Shown: piece after piece, positions 8,782 to 16,785 of the stretch
Layout of the letters: each line of letters opens with the position of its first letter
How positions within the stretch are numbered: the stretch's first letter is position 1
Source: Streptomyces coacervatus
GTDB lineage: Bacteria; Actinomycetota; Actinomycetes; Streptomycetales; Streptomycetaceae
DNA length: 64,000 bases
Direction: 5' to 3'
Assembly: GCF_029223485.1 (NCBI RefSeq)
Contig: NZ_JARHTP010000010.1
Coordinates: forward strand, 310,001-374,000
Notes under the pieces: generated by a model
Told to the model about the DNA's origin: nothing
The model's database searches: none
Seen by the model: the letters and a program-made list of their open reading frames with translations, nothing else
Translations under genes and position numbers: made by a program

Positions 8782-9930
8782 GTGCTTCTGAAAACCTTCG
8801 GCTGGTCGTTCGCGATTACCGCGCTCGGCCTGGCCGCGGCGGTCTTCTACGGGGGGTGGGAGGCCTTCGGCATCGTGGCGATCCTCTCCGTCCTCGAGAT
8901 CTCGCTGTCGTTCGACAACGCGGTGGTCAACGCCGGAATCCTGAAGAAGATGAATGCCTTCTGGCAGAAGATCTTCCTCACGGTCGGTGTCGTCATCGCG
9001 GTCTTCGGCATGCGGCTGGTCTTCCCGGTCGTCATCGTCGCCGTCACGGCCAAGAAGAGTCCGATCGAAGCGGTCAACCTGGCGTTGACCGACAAGGACC
9101 AGTACCAGCAGCTGGTCACCGACGCCCACCCGGCGATCGCCGCCTTCGGTGGCATGTTCCTGCTGATGATCTTCCTCGACTTCATCTTCGAGGACCGGGA
9201 CATCCAGTGGCTGCGCTGGATCGAGCGCCCGCTGGCCAAGCTCGGCAAGGTCGACATGCTGGCGGTCTGCATCGCCCTGATCGTCCTGCTGATCACGTCG
9301 TTCACCTTCGCCACCCACGCCCACCAGCACGGCGGCGCGCACGTCGACAAGGCGCAGACCGTCCTGATCTCCGGCATCGCGGGTCTGATCACTTACATGG
9401 TCGTCGGCGGTCTCTCCGGCTACTTCGAGGACAAGCTCGAGGAAGAGGAAGAGCGGGAGCACGAGGAGGAGGAAGAGGCCGCGCGCAGCGGCAAGCAGCG
9501 CTCCGCGGTCGTCCTGGCCGGCCAGGCCGCGTTCTTCATGTTCCTCTACCTCGAGGTCCTCGACGCGTCCTTCTCCTTCGACGGTGTGATCGGCGCGTTC
9601 GCCATCACCAACGACATCGTGCTGATGGCGCTGGGCCTCGGTATCGGTGCCATGTACGTGCGGTCGCTGACCGTGTACCTGGTCCGCCAGGGCACCCTCG
9701 ACGACTACGTCTACCTGGAGCACGGCGCGCACTACGCGATCGGCGCGCTGGCCGTGATCCTCATGGTCACCATCCAGTACCAGATCAACGAGGTCATCAC
9801 CGGCCTCGTCGGCGTCGTCCTGATCGGCTGGTCCTTCTGGTCCTCCGTGCGCCGCAACAAGGCGCTCGCGGAAGCCGAGGGAAAAGCGGCGGGCTCGGAC
9901 GAGAAGACTGAGATCTCGTCCGGGGTGTGA
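8782..9930 (+). CDS. TerC-like integral membrane protein (DUF475)
   Basis: A 382-residue polytopic protein of the TerC/YkoY superfamily, DUF475 branch. The two inverted TerC signatures are visible: SVLEISLSFDNAVVNAGIL near residue 36-54 and LEVLDASFSFDGVIGAFAIT in the second half. Both carry acidic and Asn/Asp residues in the membrane, thought to bind metal. A very acidic cytosolic loop, KLEEEEEREHEEEEEAARSG, joins the halves, and a histidine cluster HAHQHGGAH precedes it. The start is GTG at 8782. Family members are linked to tellurite resistance and, in related proteins, to manganese efflux or metalation. The substrate here is unproven. Confidence 0.9.
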   Translation: MLLKTFGWSFAITALGLAAAVFYGGWEAFGIVAILSVLEISLSFDNAVVNAGILKKMNAFWQKIFLTVGVVIAVFGMRLVFPVVIVAVTAKKSPIEAVNLALTDKDQYQQLVTDAHPAIAAFGGMFLLMIFLDFIFEDRDIQWLRWIERPLAKLGKVDMLAVCIALIVLLITSFTFATHAHQHGGAHVDKAQTVLISGIAGLITYMVVGGLSGYFEDKLEEEEEREHEEEEEAARSGKQRSAVVLAGQAAFFMFLYLEVLDASFSFDGVIGAFAITNDIVLMALGLGIGAMYVRSLTVYLVRQGTLDDYVYLEHGAHYAIGALAVILMVTIQYQINEVITGLVGVVLIGWSFWSSVRRNKALAEAEGKAAGSDEKTEISSGV

Positions 9931-9957
9931 CGCGCCTTCGGGCGAGGAACGCTCTGA

Positions 9958-9994
9958 GCGGGGCGGCCGGTCTCCGGCCGCCCCGCCGGTTTTT
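9958..9994 (+). terminator. Rho-independent-type terminator after the TerC-like gene
   Basis: A 13-bp perfect stem (9958-9970 with 9974-9986) closes a TCT loop and is followed by CGG and TTTTT at 9990-9994. This is the most canonical terminator in the left half, 28 nt after the stop. Confidence 0.85.
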
Positions 9995-10041
9995 CAAGTG
10001 AAGCCGGGTCCAACGGGACCCGGGTGAATCTGGGGGCGGGA

Positions 10042-10779
10042 ATGGGCTTCTTGGACGGACTCTGGCGTGGACGCGAGGCCGACTTCGACTCGGGCAGCGC
10101 CGCCACCAACTCCATCGAGCTGACCAAACGGCACCACCAGGTCTCCCTCACCAAGCAGGGCGCGGCCACCGGGCATCTGCGCGTCAACCTGAGCTGGCGG
10201 ATGCGGACATCCGACATCGGCGGTTCGCAGCGGGACTCACTGTTCCGGCACCCCTTCAAGGCGCTCAAGCCCGCGGAGGTCATGGGGCACGGCCAGAGCA
10301 TGGTCAATGTCGACCTCGACCTGGCGTGTCTGTACGAGCTCCAGGACGGCACGAAGGGGGTCGTACAGCCGCTCGGCAACTACTTCGGGGACGTCAACGC
10401 GCCGCCGTACGTCAAGCTCAGCGGCGACGACCGGTTCGGGTCGGCGTCCGGCGAGACGATGTACGTCAACCTCGACCACCGGGACGAGATCAAGCGGCTG
10501 CTGGTGTTCGTGTACATCTACGACCAGACGCCGGCGTTCGACCGTACGCACGCGATCGTGACGCTGTATCCGAGCAATGGGCCTCGGATCGAGATCCATC
10601 TTGATGAGCGGCATCCGCAGGCTCGGTCGTGCGCGGTGGTGATGATCGAGAATGTGAAGGGGGAGTTGGTGGTGCGGCGTGAGGTGAAGTTCGTCTACGG
10701 GTTCCAGGCGGAGTTGGATCGGTTGTACGGGTGGGGGTTGCAGTGGGGGCGGGGGTACAAGTCCCAGGTGGAGCGGTAG
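10042..10779 (+). CDS. TerA/TerF-like tellurium resistance domain protein
   Basis: A protein of about 245 residues starting MGFLDGLWRGREADFDSG. The N-terminal 30 residues are followed by IELTKRHHQVSLTKQG and a jelly-roll-like TerD-superfamily domain (VNVDLDLACLYELQDGTKGVVQ, then GNYFGDVNAPPYVKLSGDDR and MYVNLDHRDEIKRLLVFVYIYD). These features match the TerA-type branch, which often lacks the full acidic calcium cluster. A GTG at 10024 is also in frame. The ATG at 10042, preceded by GGGGGCGGG, is preferred but not certain. Convergent with the next TerD-like gene. Confidence 0.85.
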   Translation: MGFLDGLWRGREADFDSGSAATNSIELTKRHHQVSLTKQGAATGHLRVNLSWRMRTSDIGGSQRDSLFRHPFKALKPAEVMGHGQSMVNVDLDLACLYELQDGTKGVVQPLGNYFGDVNAPPYVKLSGDDRFGSASGETMYVNLDHRDEIKRLLVFVYIYDQTPAFDRTHAIVTLYPSNGPRIEIHLDERHPQARSCAVVMIENVKGELVVRREVKFVYGFQAELDRLYGWGLQWGRGYKSQVER

Positions 10780-10812
10780 TCGGCGGTCGCCTATGAGCTC
10801 GGGGGGCGGGTG

Positions 10813-10861
10813 AGTGGGGGCTTGTCGCGCAGTTCCCCGCGCCCCTTGAGGCGTTGCCCCT
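10813..10861 (-). repeat. Dispersed repeat family A, copy 2
   Basis: The reverse complement carries the same core as copy 1 (GGGGCGCGGGGAACTGCGCG then ACAAGCCCCC). It occupies the gap between two convergent genes and touches the stop codon of the TerD gene at 10860. Confidence 0.8.
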
Positions 10862-11660
10862 ACCGCCCGATGAATTGTGGCCCTTGCGGCGGCAGGCGGA
10901 AATCCGGGTTCGGGGCCGGGACCGTCACCGGAGGCGGGTAGCCGTAGCCGGACGGGGCTCCCGCTGTGGCTGCTGCTGCGGGCTGGGGGTAGCCGTAGGC
11001 GGGTTGGGTGGCGGGGGGCTGCTGGGGGTAGCCGTAGGCCGGCTGGGTGGGGACCGCGGTGGGCTGTTCCGGGGGGAGCGGCTGGGAGACCTCGGGGGCG
11101 GGTTCCGCCGCGGCCTCGGACTCGTCCACCGAGATGCCGAACTCCGTGGCCAGGCCCTTCAGGCCGTCCGAGTAGCCCTCGCCCAGGGCGCGGAACTTCC
11201 AGGCGTCGCCCCGGCGGTACAGCTCGCCGCAGATCAGGGCCGTCTCCGTGCCCGTCTGGGGCTTGATGTCGAAGAGGACGATCGGTTCGTCGCCGGCGCC
11301 CGCCGCGTCGTACAGCAGGATGCGCAGTCCCTGTACACGGTCGAAGGTGACGTCGTCCGCCGATGCGACCAGGAGAATCCGGCTGACATCGGCCTCGACT
11401 CCGGCCAGATCTGTCTGGATCGTGTCGGTGAGGCCGTCGGCGATGCGTTTCTTGCCGAGCCACCTCGCCTTCCCGGAGGGGTGCCGGGGCTGGTTGTAGA
11501 AGACGAAGTCCTCGTCGGAGCGCACACGACCGTCGGGGCCGAGGAGCAGCGCCGAGGCGTCGACGTCCGGGACCCCCTGCCCGGGGGTCCAGCGCAGCAC
11601 GGCGCGCACCGTGGTGGCTTCCAGCGGGACGTTCGACCCCTTCAGCATCGCGTGCGTCAT
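10860..11660 (-). CDS. TerD-family protein with Pro/Tyr/Gly-rich repetitive tail
   Basis: A 266-residue protein beginning MTHAMLKGSNVPLEATTVRA. Residues 1-175 form a TerD domain with GVPDVDASALLLG, a diverged metal loop in which the usual GDNxTGEGxGDDE is replaced by ARWLGKKRIADGL, and a standard C-terminus (GEGYSDGLKGLATEFGISV). The remaining 90 residues are disordered and rich in P, A and Q. Three degenerate repeats of PAYGYPQ/GYGYPP occur between about 205 and 250, and the end is FRLPPQGPQFIGR. The altered metal loop suggests weaker calcium binding. The tail may be a protein-binding or phase-separating segment. Divergent from the Ter biosynthetic module. Confidence 0.9.
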   Translation of the reverse strand: MTHAMLKGSNVPLEATTVRAVLRWTPGQGVPDVDASALLLGPDGRVRSDEDFVFYNQPRHPSGKARWLGKKRIADGLTDTIQTDLAGVEADVSRILLVASADDVTFDRVQGLRILLYDAAGAGDEPIVLFDIKPQTGTETALICGELYRRGDAWKFRALGEGYSDGLKGLATEFGISVDESEAAAEPAPEVSQPLPPEQPTAVPTQPAYGYPQQPPATQPAYGYPQPAAAATAGAPSGYGYPPPVTVPAPNPDFRLPPQGPQFIGR

Positions 11661-11881
11661 GCGGTCATCCTGCCCTCTCGGTCCTGATCACGACAACGCG
11701 GGGGTGGGGAGACCCACGGCCGTGTCGACGACTCGCCGACGGCTTGTCGAATCGCCGTCGACATGGCCGAGTTACCAGAAATTCATGCCCTGCGGGAACC
11801 CCTGACATGGGTCTCTACGTACTATTACCGGCCACCTGTTTACCGAATCCATAGCCTTACCTGGCGTCACGGGGGAGTTCT

Positions 11882-13048
11882 ATGCGTCATTTCGGGCACA
11901 TCGCCCCTGAGGTGCGGCAGCGCCTCTTCCATCAGGAGCCGTGCGAGTTCGGCACGGACTCCCCGGCCCGGGTGCTCTCCGCGGCCCTGGGCGCCACGCT
12001 CTACAGTCCGGCCACCCGGCCGCGGCTTGCCGACGACATCGTCAAGCAGGCCGGACTCGGCGTGGTCTCGATGGTGCTGTGCCTGGAGGACTCGATCGAC
12101 GACGCGGACGTGGTGGCGGGGGAGGAGAACCTCGTCCGCCAGTTCGCCGACCTGGCCGGGCGGGACGGAGCCGACCTCCCGCTGCTGTTCGTCCGGGTCC
12201 GTACGCCGGAGCAGATCCCCGATCTCGTGCAGCGGCTCGGGGCGAGTGTCCGGCTGCTGTCCGGATTCGTGATGCCCAAGTTCACCGAGGAGCGCGGGAT
12301 CCCCTTCCTGGAGGCTCTGTCGAGCGCCGAGACCGCGAGCGGGCACCGGCTGTTCGCCATGCCGGTGCTGGAGTCGCCCGAGCTGCTCTACCGCGAGTCG
12401 CGGGTGGAGAGCCTGGAGGGCATCGCCCGCGCCGTCGACAAGTACCGCGACCGCGTGCTCGCACTGCGCCTCGGCGTGACCGACTTCTGCTCCTCGTACG
12501 GCCTGCGCCGGGCCCCCGACATGACTGCGTACGACGTCCATGTCGTCGCCTCCGTGATCTCCGACGTGGTGAACCTGCTGGGCCGGGCCGACGGCACCGG
12601 GTTCACGGTGACCGGGCCGGTGTGGGAGTACTTCCGGGTCCCGGAGCGCATGTTCAAGCCGATGCTGCGGACCAGCCCCTTCCTCGAGGGGCAGGCCGTG
12701 GAGCTGCGCGAGAAACTGATTGAGCACGCCATGGACGGGCTGCTGCGGGAGATCTCCCTGGACCAGGCCAACGGCCTGCTGGGCAAGACCTGCATCCACC
12801 CCTCCCACGTACTGCCCGTACACGCGCTGTCCGTGGTCAGTCACGAAGAGTTCGGCGACGCCGCGGACATCCTGCGGCCCGAGCGGGGCGGCGGGGGTGT
12901 ACTGAGGTCGGCGTACACGAACAAGATGAACGAGGTGAAGCCGCACCGCGCATGGGCCGAGCGGACCATGCTGCGGGCCGAGGTGTTCGGCGTCGCCCGC
13001 GAGGACGTCAGCTTTGTGGACCTGCTCGCCGCCGGAATCCCCGGCTGA
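11882..13048 (+). CDS. CitE-like HpcH/HpaI aldolase of the Ter biosynthetic module
   Basis: A 388-residue TIM-barrel lyase of the citrate-lyase beta / malyl-CoA lyase superfamily. Visible markers are LYSPATRP, VVSMVLCLEDSIDDADV with the metal-binding acidic residues, LLFVRVRTPEQI, and GKTCIHPSHVLPVHAL near the C-terminus. Its place immediately before PRTase/TRSP/StiP and HAD genes matches the predicted biosynthetic module that accompanies Ter proteins (Anantharaman, Iyer and Aravind described this association). The proposed product is a small ribosyl-type metabolite. The start is ATG 11882 after GGGGGAG. The substrate is unknown. Confidence 0.9.
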   Translation: MRHFGHIAPEVRQRLFHQEPCEFGTDSPARVLSAALGATLYSPATRPRLADDIVKQAGLGVVSMVLCLEDSIDDADVVAGEENLVRQFADLAGRDGADLPLLFVRVRTPEQIPDLVQRLGASVRLLSGFVMPKFTEERGIPFLEALSSAETASGHRLFAMPVLESPELLYRESRVESLEGIARAVDKYRDRVLALRLGVTDFCSSYGLRRAPDMTAYDVHVVASVISDVVNLLGRADGTGFTVTGPVWEYFRVPERMFKPMLRTSPFLEGQAVELREKLIEHAMDGLLREISLDQANGLLGKTCIHPSHVLPVHALSVVSHEEFGDAADILRPERGGGGVLRSAYTNKMNEVKPHRAWAERTMLRAEVFGVAREDVSFVDLLAAGIPG

Positions 13049-13087
13049 ACCCGGCTCACGGGGAACCACTTCACCATCTAGGGACGC

Positions 13088-15640
13088 ATGAACAACGCAG
13101 TGAACAACCCGGTCTGGTCCGGCACGTGGGTCGCCGAGCGGCTCGGTGTCGAACTCGTGGGCGACGACAAGCTGACCGACCTGCTGGGGCTGGCCCTGCG
13201 GCGCAACCCCAAGCGGGCACATCTGCTGGTCTCCAACGTGCTGGGCAAGCATGTACCGCAGTCGCCGTCCGTGGTGTACGGCTACGGGTTCGCGCTCGGC
13301 CGCCGGGTGCGGGAGCTCCTGGGCACCGAGGAGGCGGCCTCCGCGGTCGTCCTCGGGTATGCGGAGACGGCGACGGGTCTTGGCCACTCGGTCGCCGACG
13401 GTGTGGGGCTGGCCCCCTATCTGCACTCCACCCGGCGCCCGGTCGCGGGCGTGGCGGCAGCGGGCGGCTTCGAGGAGTCGCACTCGCATGCCACGTCGCA
13501 CCTGCTGCTGCCGGAGGACCCCGCGCTGCTGGTCGGTGACGGTCCGTTGGTGCTGGTCGACGACGAGTTCTCCACCGGGAACACGGTGTTGAACACCATC
13601 CGGGATCTTCATGAGCGCTATCCGCGGCGGCGGTACGTGGTGGTGGCTCTGGTCGACATGCGGTCGGCCGCGGATGCCGGACGGCTGGAGGAGTTCGCGC
13701 GAGAGATAGGTGCGAGGGTCGAACTCGTGGCGGCCGCTTCCGGGACGGTCCGGTTGCCGCCGGGGGTGCTGGAGAAGGGGCAGGAGTTGGTTGCGCGGTA
13801 CGAGTCGGGTGCGGGTGAGTGGGGGCTGGTCGCGCAGTTCCCCGCGCCCCAAAAGACAAAAAACGGCGGTGCCGTAGCCGCCCCTATAGGGGTGCGGGGA
13901 ACTGCGCGACCAGCCACAAACAACCCGCACCCGACCGACGGCCGCATCCGCCGCGTAGAGCTCTGCTGGCCCCGCGGCCTCCCCGACGGGGGCCGCCACG
14001 GCTTCACCCCCCAGCACCGCATACGCCTGGAGAACGCACTGCCCGCCATGGCGGCGAGGCTCGCAGAGGCACTCCCCGAAGACGCGCACCGCGTGCACAT
14101 CCTCGGCTTCGAGGAGCTGATGTACGCACCCCTGCGCCTCGCCCGCGAGCTGGAGCAGGTCGTCGACGCCGAGGTGCGGTACTCGACGACCACCCGCTCA
14201 CCCGTCCTCGCGGTCGACGACCCCGGTTACGCGATACGCAGCCGCATAGTCTTCCCCGCCCACGACGACCCGGCCGACGGCCCCGGCGAGCGCTACGCCT
14301 ACAACGTCGCGGGCGCCGGCTTCGACGCGGTAGTCGCCGTCGTCGACTCCGCCGCCGACACCCCCGAACTGCACGCGCCGGACGGCCTGTTGGCCCAGCT
14401 GGCCGCGCACGTCCCGCAGGTCCTGCTGGCGGTCGTGCCCTCCTACGTCCCCGAGCCCCTGTACGTCCCCGAAAGGCCCGCCATGCTGCCCGAGCCCCTC
14501 CGCGGCCCCGCCTTCTCCTCGTATCCGCCCGAGGAGGTCGGCTGGCTGCTGCAGGACCTCTCGGACGTGACGCTGGAGGCGCCGACCGAGGAGCGGGAAG
14601 AGGCCATCCAGAGCGGCGGCGCGCACTACGCGGAGTCGCTGCCGGTGGAGTACCAGCCCAGCGAGCAGTACCAGGAGCTGTTCCACACGGCGCTGAAGGA
14701 GTCCGCGGCGCGTCTCGCCCTGGCGGTCGGTGCCGTGACGGAGATCGTGCTCGCCGAGCGTTCGCCGCGACCGGTGCTCGTCTCGCTGGCCCGCGCGGGC
14801 ACCCCCGTCGGCGTCCTGATGCGCCGCTGGGCGCAGTTCCGGCACGGCCTCGACCTTCCCCACTACGCCGTCTCCATCGTCCGCGGCCGCGGCATCGACG
14901 CCAACGCGCTGCGCTGGCTGGCCGCCCACCACGACCCGTCCGACGTCGTGTTCGTCGACGGCTGGACCGGCAAGGGCGCCATCACCCGCGAACTCGCCGA
15001 CGCCATCGAGGAGTTCGAGGCCTCCGACGGGATCACGGGCTTCGACCCGGAGATCGCGGTACTGGCCGACCCGGGCTCGTGCGTGCGGACGTACGGCACG
15101 CGAGAGGACTTCCTCATACCCTCCGCCTGCCTCAACTCGACCGTCTCCGGCCTGATTTCGCGGACCGTGCTGCGCGCCGACCTCGTCGGCCCGCACGACT
15201 TCCACGGCGCCAAGTTCTACCGCGAACTCGCCGGCACCGATGTCTCGGTGGACTTCCTGGACGCCGTCGCCGCACGCTTCCCGGAGGTCGCGGACGCCGT
15301 CACCGCGCAGGTCAAGGAGCTGCTGTCCGGCGACCGCGAGCCGACCTGGGAGGGCTGGGCGGCCGTCGAGCGGATCAGCAAGGAGTACGGCATCCACGAC
15401 GTGAACCTCGTCAAGCCCGGCGTCGGCGAGACCACACGCGTGCTGCTGCGCCGGGTGCCCTGGAAGATCCTGGCGCGGCAGGGGGCGGGCGCCGACCTGG
15501 ACCATGTACGCCTGCTGGCCGAACAGCGAGGAGTTCCGGTCGAAGAGGTCACCGAACTGCCTTACACCTGCGTGGGGTTGATCCACCCCCGCTTCACTCG
15601 CGGTGCGACCGGTGCCGACGGCAAGGCGGTGACGGTCTGA
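13088..15640 (+). CDS. Multidomain Ter-module protein: PRTase + TRSP + StiP-type PRTase + PELOTA
   Basis: An 850-residue fusion. Residues 1-240 are a phosphoribosyltransferase domain with the PRPP loop LVDDEFSTGNT at 156-166. A linker (about 244-283) is encoded by an inverted dispersed repeat. Residues 285-470 form the TRSP domain, named for its conserved TRSP, seen here as STTTRSPVLAVDDPGYA near 365-380. From about 475 a StiP/PRTase_3 domain runs (FSSYPPEEVGWLLQD, LARAGTPVGVLMRRW, VFVDGWTGKGAITREL). The last 90 residues match the PELOTA RNA-binding fold (VERISKEYGIHDVNLVKPGVG). The predicted role is synthesis of a nucleoside-like stress metabolite. The HAD gene start overlaps its stop. Confidence 0.88.
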   Translation: MNNAVNNPVWSGTWVAERLGVELVGDDKLTDLLGLALRRNPKRAHLLVSNVLGKHVPQSPSVVYGYGFALGRRVRELLGTEEAASAVVLGYAETATGLGHSVADGVGLAPYLHSTRRPVAGVAAAGGFEESHSHATSHLLLPEDPALLVGDGPLVLVDDEFSTGNTVLNTIRDLHERYPRRRYVVVALVDMRSAADAGRLEEFAREIGARVELVAAASGTVRLPPGVLEKGQELVARYESGAGEWGLVAQFPAPQKTKNGGAVAAPIGVRGTARPATNNPHPTDGRIRRVELCWPRGLPDGGRHGFTPQHRIRLENALPAMAARLAEALPEDAHRVHILGFEELMYAPLRLARELEQVVDAEVRYSTTTRSPVLAVDDPGYAIRSRIVFPAHDDPADGPGERYAYNVAGAGFDAVVAVVDSAADTPELHAPDGLLAQLAAHVPQVLLAVVPSYVPEPLYVPERPAMLPEPLRGPAFSSYPPEEVGWLLQDLSDVTLEAPTEEREEAIQSGGAHYAESLPVEYQPSEQYQELFHTALKESAARLALAVGAVTEIVLAERSPRPVLVSLARAGTPVGVLMRRWAQFRHGLDLPHYAVSIVRGRGIDANALRWLAAHHDPSDVVFVDGWTGKGAITRELADAIEEFEASDGITGFDPEIAVLADPGSCVRTYGTREDFLIPSACLNSTVSGLISRTVLRADLVGPHDFHGAKFYRELAGTDVSVDFLDAVAARFPEVADAVTAQVKELLSGDREPTWEGWAAVERISKEYGIHDVNLVKPGVGETTRVLLRRVPWKILARQGAGADLDHVRLLAEQRGVPVEEVTELPYTCVGLIHPRFTRGATGADGKAVTV
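13824..13915. repeat. Inverted pair of family A repeats inside the PRTase/TRSP coding sequence
   Basis: Two family A cores face each other: arm one at 13824-13850 in reverse and arm two at 13889-13915 forward. They match at 26 of 27 positions with a 38-nt spacer. The whole structure is in frame and encodes about 40 residues (EWGLVAQFPAPQK through GTARPATNNPHP) between two domains. The transcript should form a very stable hairpin. Confidence 0.9.
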
Positions 15641-16455
15641 TGCCGGTGCTGGTGGCGAGCGACCTCGACCGTACGCTCATCTACTCCTCCGCGGCCCTCG
15701 CGCTGACCATGCCGGACGCGCGGGCGCCCCGGCTGCTCTGCGTCGAGGTGCACGAGAGCAGGCCGCTGTCGTTCATGACGGAGACGGCGGCCGGGCTGCT
15801 GACCGACCTGGGCGACGCGGCGGTCTTCGTACCGACGACGACCCGGACCCGCAAGCAGTACCAGCGCATCAACCTGCCGGGCCCGGCGCCGAAGTACGCG
15901 ATCTGCGCCAACGGCGGCCACCTGATGGTCGACGGCATCTCCGACCTCGACTGGCACGCACAGGTGACGGCACGGCTCGCCGAGGAGTGCGCCCCGCTGG
16001 ACGAGGTGCGCGAGCATCTCCTGGCCACGGCGGACCCGGAGTGGGTACGCAAGCACCGCGTGGCCGAGGACCTCTTCGCCTACCTCGTCGTAGAACGCGA
16101 GCTGCTCCCCGAGGAATGGGTGAAGGAACTCGCGGTCTGGGCGGAGAACCGCGGCTGGACGGTCTCACTCCAGGGCCGCAAGATCTACGCCGTCCCGAAG
16201 CCCCTGACCAAGAGCGCGGCGATGCGCGAGGTGGCCCGACGCACGGGCGCCGACCTCACACTGGCAGCCGGCGACTCACTGCTGGACGCCGACCTGCTAC
16301 TGGCAGCGGACCGAGGCTGGCGCCCCGGCCACGGCGAACTGGCGGACGCGGACTGGGCGGCGCCACAGATCAGCGCACTGCCGGAGCGGGGGGTACTGGC
16401 GGGCGAGCGAATCTTGCGGGAGTTCCTGAAAGCGACTCGCACGGCACCGTCTTAA
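15640..16455 (+). CDS. HAD-superfamily phosphatase of the Ter module
   Basis: A 271-residue Cof-type HAD hydrolase starting at ATG 15640, whose A is the last base of the upstream TGA, so the two genes are translationally coupled. The nucleophile motif is SDLDRTLIYS (Asp 8 and Asp 10), motif III is the lysine in KPLTKSAAM, and motif IV is AAGDSLLDADLLLAAD. A large cap domain lies between about 80 and 180. Members of this branch accompany TRSP/StiP proteins and probably dephosphorylate the ribosyl intermediate made by the neighbours. Confidence 0.9.
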   Translation: MPVLVASDLDRTLIYSSAALALTMPDARAPRLLCVEVHESRPLSFMTETAAGLLTDLGDAAVFVPTTTRTRKQYQRINLPGPAPKYAICANGGHLMVDGISDLDWHAQVTARLAEECAPLDEVREHLLATADPEWVRKHRVAEDLFAYLVVERELLPEEWVKELAVWAENRGWTVSLQGRKIYAVPKPLTKSAAMREVARRTGADLTLAAGDSLLDADLLLAADRGWRPGHGELADADWAAPQISALPERGVLAGERILREFLKATRTAPS

Positions 16456-16530
16456 GGGGCGCGGGGCTGTATCAATATGCGGCTCCGCCGCGTGGGCGCG
16501 ATCAACCCCCACAAACCCGCAGCCAACAAC
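16456..16530 (+). repeat. Variant dispersed repeat downstream of the HAD gene
   Basis: Immediately after the HAD stop the sequence reads GGGGCGCGGGGCTGTATCAA and then a GCGGCTCCGCCGC hairpin and ATCAACCCCCAC. It shares the GGGGCGCGGGG head and a CAACCCCCAC tail with family A but has a different middle. It lies between two convergent genes. Confidence 0.55.
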
Positions 16531-16543
16531 GCACCGTGTACGG

Positions 16544-16765
16544 CTAGCCGCAACACCCTCCACCACAACAACCGCCCCCGCCGCCGCCCCCTCGCGGAGC
16601 GGCGGCCGGGGCGGACGCAGTACCCCCCACGGCCACCGTCGACAACAGCTTCACCGTGTCCCCATGCCCGGCAGGGCAACTCGCGGGGGCGGACGACTCC
16701 GCCATGGGCCGGCTCAGTTCAAACGCGTCGCCGCACGTCCGGCAGCGGTACTCGTAACGAGGCAT
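16544..16765 (-). CDS. FmdB-family zinc-ribbon protein
   Basis: A 73-residue protein, MPRYEYRCRTCGDAFELSRP..., of the FmdB putative regulatory family. The first zinc knuckle is C8-R-T-C11 and the second is CPAGH, where a histidine may replace the fourth cysteine. The C-terminus is a glycine run ending in two CCG pairs (CCGGGCCG), giving extra metal-binding thiols. It ends the minus-strand block after the coiled-coil gene with a 20-bp gap, so it may be co-transcribed. Function unproven; metal binding is the safest statement. Confidence 0.85.
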   Translation of the reverse strand: MPRYEYRCRTCGDAFELSRPMAESSAPASCPAGHGDTVKLLSTVAVGGTASAPAAAPRGGGGGGGCCGGGCCG

Positions 16766-16785
16766 GCGACCAGATTAGCCACCGC

